This document shows positions 24,574 to 32,453 of a stretch of DNA of 64,000 bases, in pieces; the first letter of the stretch is position 1, and the number at the start of each line of letters is the position of its first letter. The DNA comes from Amycolatopsis granulosa (GTDB lineage: Bacteria > Actinomycetota > Actinomycetes > Mycobacteriales > Pseudonocardiaceae). Location of the stretch: contig NZ_JAANOV010000001.1 in assembly GCF_011758745.1 (NCBI RefSeq), forward strand, positions 5,332,001-5,396,000. The letters run 5' to 3'. The notes beneath the pieces were generated by a model. That model was given only the letters and a program-made list of their open reading frames with translations. It had not been told where the DNA came from and searched no databases. The translations under genes were made by a program, and so were the position numbers.

Positions 24574-25152
24574 ATGGCACGCACGGCAGCTCCGGACGCC
24601 CGCGAACGGATCCTCGACGTCGCGGGCGCGCTGTTCTACACCGAAGGGGTGCGCGCGGTCGGGATGAGCCGGATCATCGCGGAGGTCGGCTGCGGCAAGA
24701 ACCTGCTGTACGCCCACTTCCCGAGCAAGACCGACCTGGTCGCCGCCTACCTCGGCCGGTTCCGGGAGTGGCGGGACCGCGCGGAGGAGGAGGCCCTGCG
24801 CGAGGCGGGCGGCGATCCGGCCGAGCGGCTGGTGGCCCTGGTCGCCGAGATCGCGGCCCGGTTGCGGCGGCCGGATTTCCGCGGGTGCCCGTTCCGCAAC
24901 GTGCTGACGGAGTTCCCCGGCGGTGACGACCCGGCGGTGCGGATCGCACGGGAGTACCTGGACCGGGGGCGGGAGCTGGTCGGACGGCTGGCGGGGGAGA
25001 CCGGGGTGCCCGATCCGGCGGGTCTGGCGGACCGGGTCTGGCTGATCATCGACGGCCTCTACGCGAGCGGCTTCCCCGGCCGGGCAGCGGCCGTCGCGGT
25101 CGGGATGACCCGCGAGGCCATCGCCACCGCCCGCGCGGACGCCGCGGGTTAA
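24574..25152 (+). CDS. TetR family regulator
   Basis: 192 residues, ATG six bases after TATGCT (leaderless). HTH at about residues 27-50 (VGMSRIIAEVGCGKNLLYAH), followed by FPSKTDLVAAYL; the C-terminal ligand domain has CPFRNVLTEFPGG, a pattern of TetR proteins near oxidoreductases. Divergent from thiolase; autoregulation through the triple palindrome is likely. Confidence 0.9.
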   Translation: MARTAAPDARERILDVAGALFYTEGVRAVGMSRIIAEVGCGKNLLYAHFPSKTDLVAAYLGRFREWRDRAEEEALREAGGDPAERLVALVAEIAARLRRPDFRGCPFRNVLTEFPGGDDPAVRIAREYLDRGRELVGRLAGETGVPDPAGLADRVWLIIDGLYASGFPGRAAAVAVGMTREAIATARADAAG

Positions 25153-25562
25153 CCGGCCGTGACCAGCTTCGCCAGGCGGTCCAGGGACTCGGCGAGCCGG
25201 CGTTCGACGTCGCGTGCCGCGTCGCCGCCGTGGTTGGCCGGCTGGTCGCCGTGGAAGGACAGGTGCAGCGTCGCGTAGCTGGAGCCGCCGTCGGCCGAGG
25301 CGACCTGCAGCCAGCCGCTGTAGTCGGCGCTGCCGCGGCGGCCCCACTCGAGCCGGAGCTGCTCCCGCGAGGCGCCCAGCACGCCAGGCGCCTCGTACTC
25401 GCCCGCGGGATCGTGCACGTCCACGTCCACCCCCTGCGGCTCGCCCGGGTGCACGGTGATCACACCCGGCAGCCACTCGCCGAGCCGGTTCACGTCGGCG
25501 GCCACGGTGAACACCCGCTCCGCCGGAGCGGGCATCGCTCGTTCGCGTTCGAACTCGGTCAT
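25149..25562 (-). CDS. SRPBCC family protein (polyketide cyclase/START-like)
   Basis: 137 residues. The first strand and helix MPAPAERVFTVAADVNRLGEW, the middle LRLEWGRRGSADYSGWLQV and a long C-terminal helix ARDVERRLAESLDRLAKLV define the helix-grip fold that binds hydrophobic ligands. The specific ligand is unknown. Its ATG overlaps the TGA of the YchJ-like gene, so the two are co-translated; it converges with the TetR gene and overlaps its stop by 4 bp. Confidence 0.85.
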   Translation of the reverse strand: MTEFERERAMPAPAERVFTVAADVNRLGEWLPGVITVHPGEPQGVDVDVHDPAGEYEAPGVLGASREQLRLEWGRRGSADYSGWLQVASADGGSSYATLHLSFHGDQPANHGGDAARDVERRLAESLDRLAKLVTAG

Positions 25563-25945
25563 GCCCCGCGGGCTACCCGCCGCGGGCCCCGGTACACCCA
25601 GCGGCCGTCCACCCTGGTGAACTCGCTGTCCTCGTGCAGTGTTCCGGCTCCCGCGGCGTCGCGGTAGTGGGCGCGGAACTCGACGGTGCCGCTGGTGTGG
25701 AACGGGCTGCCGCCGGTCGTCGCGAGCACCTCCAGCCGGGTCCAGCGCTGCCCCGGGTCGAGGCCGATCGCCGCCGGGCGGGTGTCCGGATGCCAGCTGG
25801 CCAGCAGGTACGCCTCGTCGCCGACGGCGAACGCGCTGAACCGGGAGCGCATCAGCCGCTCGGCCGTCGGCGCCGCGGACTCGCCGCGGTGCAGCGGCGC
25901 GCAGCAGTTCTCGTACGTCTCACCCAGGCCGCAAGGACACCTCAT
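25559..25945 (-). CDS. YchJ family protein (UPF0225, SEC-C zinc motif)
   Basis: 128 residues. The N-terminal MRCPCGLGETYENCCAPLHR holds the C-x-C-x8-C-C zinc pattern of SEC-C motifs, then SRFSAFAVGDEAYLLASWHP and an NTF2-like core with VEFRAHYR and EDSEFTRVDGRWVY, as in YchJ. Function is not settled; SEC-C proteins bind zinc and ribosomes or SecB. A GACAAT box seven bases before the ATG suggests a leaderless start. Confidence 0.9.
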   Translation of the reverse strand: MRCPCGLGETYENCCAPLHRGESAAPTAERLMRSRFSAFAVGDEAYLLASWHPDTRPAAIGLDPGQRWTRLEVLATTGGSPFHTSGTVEFRAHYRDAAGAGTLHEDSEFTRVDGRWVYRGPRRVARGA

Positions 25946-26152
25946 GACCCCGATTGTCCCGCCCGCCGTCACGATGCCGCCGGTGCACCCGCGGTGCGCG
26001 CCGGGGCGCGCAGCGTGACGATTGCCGCCGCGCCGGTATGGCCACAATGGACGATCACGCCCGTGGCCGGACCGGCCGTCCGCCTGGGGGCGGCGGGTAG
26101 GATGGTGTCGCGCGCCCCGCGTCGGCGGGGCTGAGGGGTTAGGCTGGCGGCA

Positions 26153-26962
26153 ATGGACATCCGGACGAGGAATGCGGTGACGCTCTCCGGCCGGCCCGGT
26201 GGCCAGCCGATGGTGTTCGCTCACGGTTTCGGGTGCGACCAGGCGATGTGGCGGCTGGTCACGCCCGCCTTCGATCCGGACTACCAGCTGGTGCTGTTCG
26301 ACTACGTCGGCGCGGGCAACTCCGACCTCAACGCCTGGACGCGCGAGCGCTACTCGACACTGGACGGGTACGCCGATGACGTGCTGGAGCTCTGCGCGGA
26401 GCTGGACCTGCGGGACGTCGTGTTCGTCGGCCACTCGGTCAGCTCGATGGTCGGCGCGCTCGCGGCAGCGCGGGAGCCGGAGCGGTTCGCCGAGCTGGTG
26501 ATGGTCTGCCCGTCGCCGTGCTACCTCGACGACGCCGGCTACACCGGCGGCTTCACCCGGCCGGACATCGATGAGCTGCTGGAGTCGCTGGACAGCAACT
26601 ACCTCGGCTGGTCGGCGGCGATGGCACCGGTGATCATGGGCAACCCGGATCGCCCCGAGCTCGGCGCCGAACTGACCAACAGCTTCTGCCGGACCGACCC
26701 GGTGATCGCCGGCCAGTTCGCGCGGGTCACCTTCCTGTCCGACAACCGGGCGGACCTCGCGCGCGTGGGCGTGCCCACCCTCGTCCTGCAGAGCCGCCAC
26801 GACGCCATCGCGCCGGTGTCCGTCGGCGAGTACGTGCACGACCGGCTGCCGGACAGCGAGCTGGTGCTGCTGGACGTCAACGGGCACTGCCCGCAGCTGA
26901 GTGACCCGGATCTGACCGCGGCGGCGATCGGAGCGTTCCTGGCCGACCGCGGGACGCGGTGA
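26153..26962 (+). CDS. RsbQ-like alpha/beta hydrolase
   Basis: 269 residues; ATG seven bases after TAGGCT. It has the RsbQ layout: VFAHGFGCDQAMW, DYVGAGNSD, nucleophile VGHSVSSMVG (Ser95), QSRHDAIAP (Asp, about 218) and NGHCPQLS (His, about 247), positions almost equal to Bacillus RsbQ. RsbQ supplies a small ligand or signal to the PAS phosphatase RsbP; plant karrikin and strigolactone receptors are relatives. The next gene encodes a PAS-PP2C phosphatase and overlaps by GTGA, which supports the pairing. Confidence 0.88.
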   Translation: MDIRTRNAVTLSGRPGGQPMVFAHGFGCDQAMWRLVTPAFDPDYQLVLFDYVGAGNSDLNAWTRERYSTLDGYADDVLELCAELDLRDVVFVGHSVSSMVGALAAAREPERFAELVMVCPSPCYLDDAGYTGGFTRPDIDELLESLDSNYLGWSAAMAPVIMGNPDRPELGAELTNSFCRTDPVIAGQFARVTFLSDNRADLARVGVPTLVLQSRHDAIAPVSVGEYVHDRLPDSELVLLDVNGHCPQLSDPDLTAAAIGAFLADRGTR

Positions 26963-28125
26963 CCCGGCCGGAGGCGCCGGTGCTGACCGGGGCCGACGCC
27001 GAGGACCTGTGGGAGAACGCGCCCTGCGGTTACCTCGCGGCCCGGCCCGACGGCACGATCCTGCGGGTCAACGCGACCTTGCTGAACTGGCTCGGCTACC
27101 GCGCCGAGGAGGTGGTGGGCCGCCGGTTCACCGATCTGCTCACCGCGGGCGGGCGGATCTACCACGAGACGCACTACGCACCGCTGCTGCGCATGCAGTC
27201 CGAGGTGCGGGAGATCGCGCTCGACCTGGTCGCCGCGGACGGCTCGCGATTGCCGGTGCTGGTCAACTCGACGCTGCGCGCCGGGCCGGGCGGGGTGACC
27301 GGCATCCGGACCACCGTGTTCGACGCGCGGGCGCGGCGTGCCTACGAACGGGAGCTGCTGCGGGCGCGGCAGGAAGCCGACCGCGAGCGGGAGCGCCTCG
27401 CCCGGTTGTCCCGGACCCTGCAGGAGACCCTGTTGCCGCCCGGCCTGCCGGAGGTGCCCGGGCTGCGTGCGGCCGGGTACTACCGGGCGGCGAGGGACCT
27501 GGTCGGCGGCGACTTCTACGACCTGTTCCCGCTGAGTGCGAACCGGTGGGCGTTCTTCATCGGCGATGTCTGCGGCAAGGGCGCGGAGGCCGCCGTGCTC
27601 ACCTCGCTCGCCCGCTACACGCTGCGGGCCGCCGCCGTTCGGGAATCCGATCCCCGGGCGGTGGTGCGTACGCTCAACGCGGTGCTGCTCCAGGAGTACC
27701 GCGCCTCCGACGCTCGCTTTTGCACAGTCGTGTTCGGACTGATCGAACCGGACGGCGACGGCTTCCGGATCGACCTGGCCGGTGGTGGCCACCCGCCGGC
27801 GTTGCGGGTCGCCGACGACGGCGCGGTGCGCGCGCTGGAGACGCCCGGCGGTCAGCTGGTGGGGGTGTTCGCGGACGCGGGTGTGGCGGCCGCGGGTACC
27901 CGGCTCGGTCCGGGGGAGACGTTGCTGCTGTACACCGACGGCCTGCTCGAGGCGCGCGACTCGCACGGGGCGCTGCTCGGTGAGGGGCGGCTGGCGAGCG
28001 TGGCATCCGGATGGGCGGGCCTGGACGCGGGCACGATCGTGGAGCGCCTGGGGCAGTTGCTGTCGGACTTGCACGAGGGCGTCTCCGATGACACTGCCGC
28101 GCTGGTGTTCACCGTGCCGCGCTGA
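26959..28125 (+). CDS. PAS-PP2C phosphatase, RsbP-like
   Basis: 388 residues. PAS domain at about 15-125 (NAPCGYLAARPDGTILRVN), a coiled-coil linker (YERELLRARQEADRERERLA, about 125-160), and a SpoIIE/PP2C domain (165-388) with metal-site motifs DLVGGDFYDLF, IGDVCGKGAEAA, LYTDGLLEARD and SDDTAALVF. It should dephosphorylate an anti-anti-sigma (STAS) protein and so release a sigma factor. The hydrolase before it would gate the PAS domain. No STAS or anti-sigma gene lies directly beside it. Confidence 0.9.
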   Translation: MTRPEAPVLTGADAEDLWENAPCGYLAARPDGTILRVNATLLNWLGYRAEEVVGRRFTDLLTAGGRIYHETHYAPLLRMQSEVREIALDLVAADGSRLPVLVNSTLRAGPGGVTGIRTTVFDARARRAYERELLRARQEADRERERLARLSRTLQETLLPPGLPEVPGLRAAGYYRAARDLVGGDFYDLFPLSANRWAFFIGDVCGKGAEAAVLTSLARYTLRAAAVRESDPRAVVRTLNAVLLQEYRASDARFCTVVFGLIEPDGDGFRIDLAGGGHPPALRVADDGAVRALETPGGQLVGVFADAGVAAAGTRLGPGETLLLYTDGLLEARDSHGALLGEGRLASVASGWAGLDAGTIVERLGQLLSDLHEGVSDDTAALVFTVPR

Positions 28126-28352
28126 GTTCATCCGGACGGGTGAGCGATCGGGCTGCGCCGTCGCTTCGGGTGCGACCGAACGGCGGCTTCCCTTGCTACC
28201 GTTCGGTGCGGAGTCACAACGCGTCACCCGGAGACGGGGGCCAAGATCACTCCTCCAGAGGTACATCTGACGCGCGAAAGCACGTTATGTTGATCGACGG
28301 TCTGCCCCCGCCTAGTCGAGCAATCACCGCTCGCCAGACCGCCGGAGTGAGC

Positions 28353-29456
28353 GTGAACACCGTCCCCGTGACCCTCTTCGACCACGCCAGCCGACAGCTG
28401 GGAGAGCTCTGCGACGTGGCCGGCCTGCCGCCCGACGACGGCAGATCCCTGGACGTCCTGCGGGACCTCCTCGACGCGGCGGGCCGCCGCCCGCTCGGTG
28501 AACCCCCGCTGTGGCCGTCGGATGTCGCCGACGACGCCACCCCGGTGGAGTTCTCCCTCGCGTTCGACGAGGGTGGCAACCGCGCGGTGCGCATACTCGG
28601 TGAGACGCTCCCGGAGCGCCCCGGGCCGGTCGCGAACATCGAGGCGGCGAAGCGCTTTCTCAATCGGATGGCGCAGCGGTTCGACCTGTCGATGGACCGG
28701 TTCCGCGCGGTCGAGGACCTCTTCCTCAGCGAGGCACCGCAGGGGAAGTTCGCCCTGTGGTTCTCGGTGATCCTGCGCCCCGGCCGGCCCCCCGCGCTCA
28801 AGGTGTACTTCAACCCGCAGGTGCGCGGCCGGTGCGCCGCGCCCGGACTCGTCGAGGAGGCGCTGCGGCGTCTCGGACTCACCGACGCCCACGACACGGT
28901 CGCCCGGCACGCGACGCTGCGCGGCGAAGCGGACCAGCTCTCCTTCTTCGCGCTCGACCTGGACGACGGCCCGCTGTCCCGCGTCAAGCTCTACATCTCG
29001 CACGATTCGGCGGACGCCGCCACGGTCGAGCGCGCGGCCCGGGCGGTCGAGGGTGCGGATCCGCTGGCCGTGCGTGAGTTCCTGGCCACGGTGGGCGGCG
29101 GTACCGGTCCGTACACCGGCCGGCCACTGGTGTCCAGCTACTCGTTCGTCGAGGCGTACGGCGGCCGTCCGGGCAACTACAGCCTCTACCTCCCGATCCG
29201 CGACTACGTCCCGGACGATGCCGTGGCGCGTGACCGGGTTCTGGCCCACTTCCGCCGGGCCGGGCTGCCCGCCGGTGAACTCGACCGGGCCATCAGGGCG
29301 GTGACGAGCCGTCCCGCGGCGGACGGAGTTGGCCTCATCGCGCACGTGTCGTTGCGGCTCGGCGGTTTCGGCTCGGGAGCCACGGTATATCTTTCCTCGG
29401 AGGCTTATGCCGTGAGCCCGCCGCGGCGGGTCGGCGCCGCCTCCGCCGCGTGGTGA
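28353..29456 (+). CDS. DMATS-type aromatic prenyltransferase (indole prenyltransferase)
   Basis: 367 residues from a GTG with GGAG five bases upstream; GTG 28347 and ATG 28287 are in-frame alternatives. Sequence and length match bacterial dimethylallyltryptophan synthase-like enzymes (ABBA fold): PVEFSLAFDEGG, ALKVYFNPQVRG, LSRVKLYISHD, NYSLYLPIRDY, and HVSLRLGGFGSGATVYLS near the end, giving the repeated Arg/Lys/Tyr strands that bind dimethylallyl diphosphate. Tryptophanase follows 19 bp later, so the acceptor is probably indole or tryptophan. A 227-bp upstream region holds TATGTT as a possible -10. Confidence 0.85.
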   Translation: MNTVPVTLFDHASRQLGELCDVAGLPPDDGRSLDVLRDLLDAAGRRPLGEPPLWPSDVADDATPVEFSLAFDEGGNRAVRILGETLPERPGPVANIEAAKRFLNRMAQRFDLSMDRFRAVEDLFLSEAPQGKFALWFSVILRPGRPPALKVYFNPQVRGRCAAPGLVEEALRRLGLTDAHDTVARHATLRGEADQLSFFALDLDDGPLSRVKLYISHDSADAATVERAARAVEGADPLAVREFLATVGGGTGPYTGRPLVSSYSFVEAYGGRPGNYSLYLPIRDYVPDDAVARDRVLAHFRRAGLPAGELDRAIRAVTSRPAADGVGLIAHVSLRLGGFGSGATVYLSSEAYAVSPPRRVGAASAAW

Positions 29457-29475
29457 ACTGGAGGAAGAGGTAAGG

Positions 29476-30858
29476 ATGAAGCCGTTCCCGCCGTACCGGG
29501 TCCAGGTTGTCAAGGAGATCCCGATCACGACCCGGCCGGAGCGGGAGCAAGCGCTTTCCCGGGCCGGCTACAACATGTTCGACCTGCCGGCGAACATGGT
29601 CACGATCGACCTGCTGACCGATTCCGGTACCGGCGCGGTGTCCGCGGCGCAGGAAGCGGGCGCGGCCGAAGCGGACCGGTCCTACGCCGGCTCGGACTCC
29701 TGGTTCCGGTTCCACGACGCGCTGCAGGACCTGACCTCGTTCCCGCACCTGTTCCCGGTGCACCAGGGCCGGGCCGCGGAGCGGGTCCTGTTCTCCACCG
29801 TGCTGAAACCGGGGCAGATCTCGCTGTCCAACACGCACTTCGACACGACGCGGGCGAACGTGGAGCTGACCGGCGCGCAAGCGCGGGACCTGCCGTGCCC
29901 GGAGGCCGCCGATCTGGACAGCCGGGACCCGTTCAAGGGCAACATCGACCTCGGTGCGCTCGAGGCGACGCTGGCCGGTCCCGAGGGCGCGCGGGTGGGC
30001 CAGGTGCTCATCACGATCACCAACAACGGCGGCGGCGGGCAGCCGGTGTCGATGGCGAACCTGAAGGCCGTGCGCGCGCTGTGCGACCGTTTCGGCGTCC
30101 CGTTCTTCCTCGACGCCGCCCGGTTCGCGGAGAACTCGTGGCTGATCACGCAGCGAGAGCACGGCTATGCGGACAAGACACCCAAACAGGTGGCGCAGGA
30201 GACGTTCGCCCTCGCCGACGGTTTTGTGGCGAGCCTGAAGAAGGACGCCATCTCCCCAATGGGGGCCGCGCTCGGCGTGCGGGACACCGCGCTGGCCAAG
30301 CAGTGCGAGGCGGTGGTCATCGCCACCGAGGGCTTCCGCACCTACGGCGGCATGGGCGCGCACGACCTGGAGCGCGTCGCGCAGGGGCTGCGCGAGGTGG
30401 TGGACCCGAACTACCTGCGCAACCGCACCGAGGAAACCGCGCACTTCGCGCGCCTGATCAACGAGGCCGGGGTGGACATCGTGCAACCGGCCGGTGTCCA
30501 CGGGGTGTACCTCAACGCCGGACGCCTGCTGCCGCACCTTCCCCCGCACGGGTTCCCGGGTCACGCGCTGGCGTGCGAGCTGTACCTGGCCGGCGGCATC
30601 CGGTCCGCCGAACTGGGCTCGTTGTACCTGGGCACGTTCGACGACGAGCACAACCTGCTCAGCCCGGCGCCGTTCGAACTGGTACGGCTGGCCATCCCGC
30701 GGCGCACCTACACGCTCGCGCACCTGGAGTACGTGGCCGACGTGCTGGCGACGATCGCCAAGAACCCGGAGCAGGTGCCGGAGTACCGGGTGACCCACGC
30801 GCCGAAGCTGCTGCGGCACTTCAACCTGAAGCTGCGCCAGCTCCCACGGCACGCCTGA
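29476..30858 (+). CDS. tnaA: tryptophanase (or tyrosine phenol-lyase-like)
   Basis: 460 residues; ATG after GGAGGAAGAGG. PLP fold I beta-eliminating lyase: PIPx-like start (KEIPITTRPEREQAL), FPVHQGRAAERVLF, SNTHFDTTRANVE, ITNNGGGGQPVSMAN, and the PLP lysine in SLKKDAISPMG (Lys256). The enzyme splits tryptophan to indole, pyruvate and ammonia; tyrosine phenol-lyase is a close relative, but the prenyltransferase partner favours indole. A prenylated indole is the predicted product of the pair. No Trp-rich leader peptide is seen before it. Confidence 0.88.
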   Translation: MKPFPPYRVQVVKEIPITTRPEREQALSRAGYNMFDLPANMVTIDLLTDSGTGAVSAAQEAGAAEADRSYAGSDSWFRFHDALQDLTSFPHLFPVHQGRAAERVLFSTVLKPGQISLSNTHFDTTRANVELTGAQARDLPCPEAADLDSRDPFKGNIDLGALEATLAGPEGARVGQVLITITNNGGGGQPVSMANLKAVRALCDRFGVPFFLDAARFAENSWLITQREHGYADKTPKQVAQETFALADGFVASLKKDAISPMGAALGVRDTALAKQCEAVVIATEGFRTYGGMGAHDLERVAQGLREVVDPNYLRNRTEETAHFARLINEAGVDIVQPAGVHGVYLNAGRLLPHLPPHGFPGHALACELYLAGGIRSAELGSLYLGTFDDEHNLLSPAPFELVRLAIPRRTYTLAHLEYVADVLATIAKNPEQVPEYRVTHAPKLLRHFNLKLRQLPRHA

Positions 30859-30870
30859 CGGCCAGCCCAC

Positions 30871-30990
30871 CGCCGGGAGCGGCGAACACGGCGCCGGGAG
30901 CGGCGAACACGGCGGTCCGGTCGTGTTCGCCGCTCGGCGCGCCGTGTTTGCCCGTCGCCGAGTTGGTCGTTCGCGGCGCTGAGTTGGCCG
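30871..30990. repeat. short repeat mosaic after tryptophanase
   Basis: A 21-bp unit starting CGCCGGGAGCGGCGAACACG is repeated perfectly in tandem (30871-30891, 30892-30912). An inverted, imperfect copy follows at about 30921-30938 (CGTGTTCGCCGCTCGGCG), then degenerate GTGTTTGCC/GAGTTGG pieces to about 30990. It resembles the interspersed intergenic repeats of Amycolatopsis-like genomes. Confidence 0.6.
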
Positions 30991-31004
30991 GTCCGGGACA
31001 TGGG

Positions 31005-31039
31005 AAAGGCCACCCCGCGGTGACAGCGGGGTGGCCTTT
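31005..31039. terminator. bidirectional intrinsic terminator
   Basis: AAAGGCCACCCCGC and GCGGGGTGGCCTTT form a perfect 14-bp stem with a 7-base loop. The A and T ends make it work for tryptophanase from the left and the conservon operon from the right. Confidence 0.92.
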
Positions 31040-31061
31040 CTCCTGTCCCGGGCGGGAAACC

Positions 31062-31661
31062 TCAGGTGCGTGCCAGCTCGGGCTCGGCGGGCAGCCGGCT
31101 CATCGCGTAGCGGACCAGCCGGATCAGCGCCAGCTTCGACGATTCCCGCGACCGCGCGTCGAAGAACATCACGGGCACACCGGGCGCGATCGCGAGCGCT
31201 TGACGGATCTCGGCTTCTTCGTACTCGTCGGCGTCGTCGAAGCAGTTCACCGCGACGATGAACGGGATTTTCCGCCGTTCGAAGAAGTCGATCGCCGCGA
31301 AGCTGGAGTCCAGCCTGCGCGTGTCGACCAGCACGACGGTGCCGATGGCGCCGACCGCGAGTTCGTCCCACATGAACCAGAACCGGTCCTGCCCGGGCGT
31401 GCCGAACAGGTACAGCACCGTTTGCGGGGAGATGGTGATGCGCCCGAAGTCCAGCGCCACGGTCGTGGTGGTCTTGCGTTCCACCCCGGTGAGGTCGTCG
31501 ACCTCGGTGCTGGCCTCGGTCATCACCTCCTCGGTGGACAGCGGGACGATTTCGCTGACCGACGCGACCATCGTGGTCTTGCCGGCCCCGAAACCCCCCG
31601 CTATGACGATCTTGACCGGCGTCGGGATGACGCCCGTTTCTTCAGAGCCTGTTGAGGCCAT
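31062..31661 (-). CDS. conservon small GTPase (CvnD-like)
   Basis: 199 residues. P-loop IAGGFGAGKTTMV (about 20-32), switch/G2 TTTTVALDFGRI, G3 LFGTPGQDRFWFMW, and G4 as VAVNCFDD in place of NKxD. This is the Ras-like MglA-type GTPase that ends conservons (sensor kinase, roadblock, DUF742, GTPase). Last gene of a four-gene minus-strand operon; its start overlaps the DUF742 gene by 20 bp. Confidence 0.93.
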   Translation of the reverse strand: MASTGSEETGVIPTPVKIVIAGGFGAGKTTMVASVSEIVPLSTEEVMTEASTEVDDLTGVERKTTTTVALDFGRITISPQTVLYLFGTPGQDRFWFMWDELAVGAIGTVVLVDTRRLDSSFAAIDFFERRKIPFIVAVNCFDDADEYEEAEIRQALAIAPGVPVMFFDARSRESSKLALIRLVRYAMSRLPAEPELART

Positions 31662-32007
31662 CGAGCACCGCCTGGAGTAGTTCGCGATCCGGGGCCTTGG
31701 CGGGCTGCGACGGCGAACGGACGATCACGGCGCCCCGTTCGATCAGATCGCTGCACAACACCTTGACCACGGCGAGGGGGACGTTGACGTACACGGCGAG
31801 TTCGGCGACGGCCAGCGGCCGCTCGCACAACTCGAGGATCGTCAGGTGTTCCGGGGTGAGGCCGATCGGGTCGTGGTTGCCCCGCAGCGCCATCACCTGC
31901 GTCGCGACGTCGAGCTTGATGTCGACGGACGGGATCCGGCCCCGCGTGATGGCGTACGGCCGGATCAACGGTCCGGCCGCCTCGTCGTACCACTGGTCGT
32001 CCGCCAT
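31642..32007 (-). CDS. DUF742 protein (CvnC-like)
   Basis: 121 residues. LIRPYAITRGR near the N-terminus, then a winged-helix-like region LTPEHLTILELCERPLAVAE with VPLAVVKVLCSDLIERGAV. DUF742 proteins are conserved conservon members thought to link the roadblock protein and the GTPase. The ATG shares one base with the stop of the roadblock gene. Confidence 0.92.
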   Translation of the reverse strand: MADDQWYDEAAGPLIRPYAITRGRIPSVDIKLDVATQVMALRGNHDPIGLTPEHLTILELCERPLAVAELAVYVNVPLAVVKVLCSDLIERGAVIVRSPSQPAKAPDRELLQAVLDGLNRL

Positions 32008-32432
32008 CAGTTGTGCTCCGGTACGAACCTCGCGGCATCCCGGGGGGCGGACGACATGTAGTCACCGACGCGTTTGACCAGCCGGCTCATCTCGTAGGCG
32101 ATCATCTCCACGTCCACCGTCTCCTCGGCGAGGACCGCCAGGCAGGCGCCCTGGCCGGCAGCGCACACGAAGAGGTAGCCCTCGGACATCTCGATGAGGG
32201 TCTGCAGCACCGGCCCGCGCTGGAAGTGCCTGCTGGCGCCCTTGGCGAGACTCTGCAGGCTGGACGCGATCGCCGACAGCTGGTCCGAGTCGTCCTTCGA
32301 CAGGTTCGCGGACTTGCCCATCAGCAGCCCGTCGGCCGAGAGCACCACGGCGTGCTGCGCCCCGACGACACGGTCCACCATGTCATCGAGCAGCCAGTTC
32401 AGGTCGACCTTGGAATTCTCGTTCTCGTTCAT
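32007..32432 (-). CDS. roadblock/LC7 domain protein (CvnB-like)
   Basis: 141 residues. The roadblock fold is seen in LNWLLDDMVDRVVGAQHAVV, LSADGLLMGKSANLSKDDSD, and EGYLFVCAAGQGACLAVLA. It acts as the GTPase-interacting subunit of the conservon. It lies 21 bp after the histidine kinase gene and overlaps the next gene by one base. Confidence 0.93.
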   Translation of the reverse strand: MNENENSKVDLNWLLDDMVDRVVGAQHAVVLSADGLLMGKSANLSKDDSDQLSAIASSLQSLAKGASRHFQRGPVLQTLIEMSEGYLFVCAAGQGACLAVLAEETVDVEMIAYEMSRLVKRVGDYMSSAPRDAARFVPEHN

Positions 32433-32453
32433 CGATGAGGTTCGACTTCCCTC

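Noticed and set aside
28126..28352. Trp leader peptide/attenuator before the prenyltransferase-tryptophanase operon
   Set aside because: No short frame with several Trp codons and no alternative hairpins could be recognised.
30859..31000. CRISPR-like array after tryptophanase
   Set aside because: The two 21-bp units are directly tandem with no spacers and the others are degenerate; no cas genes are present.
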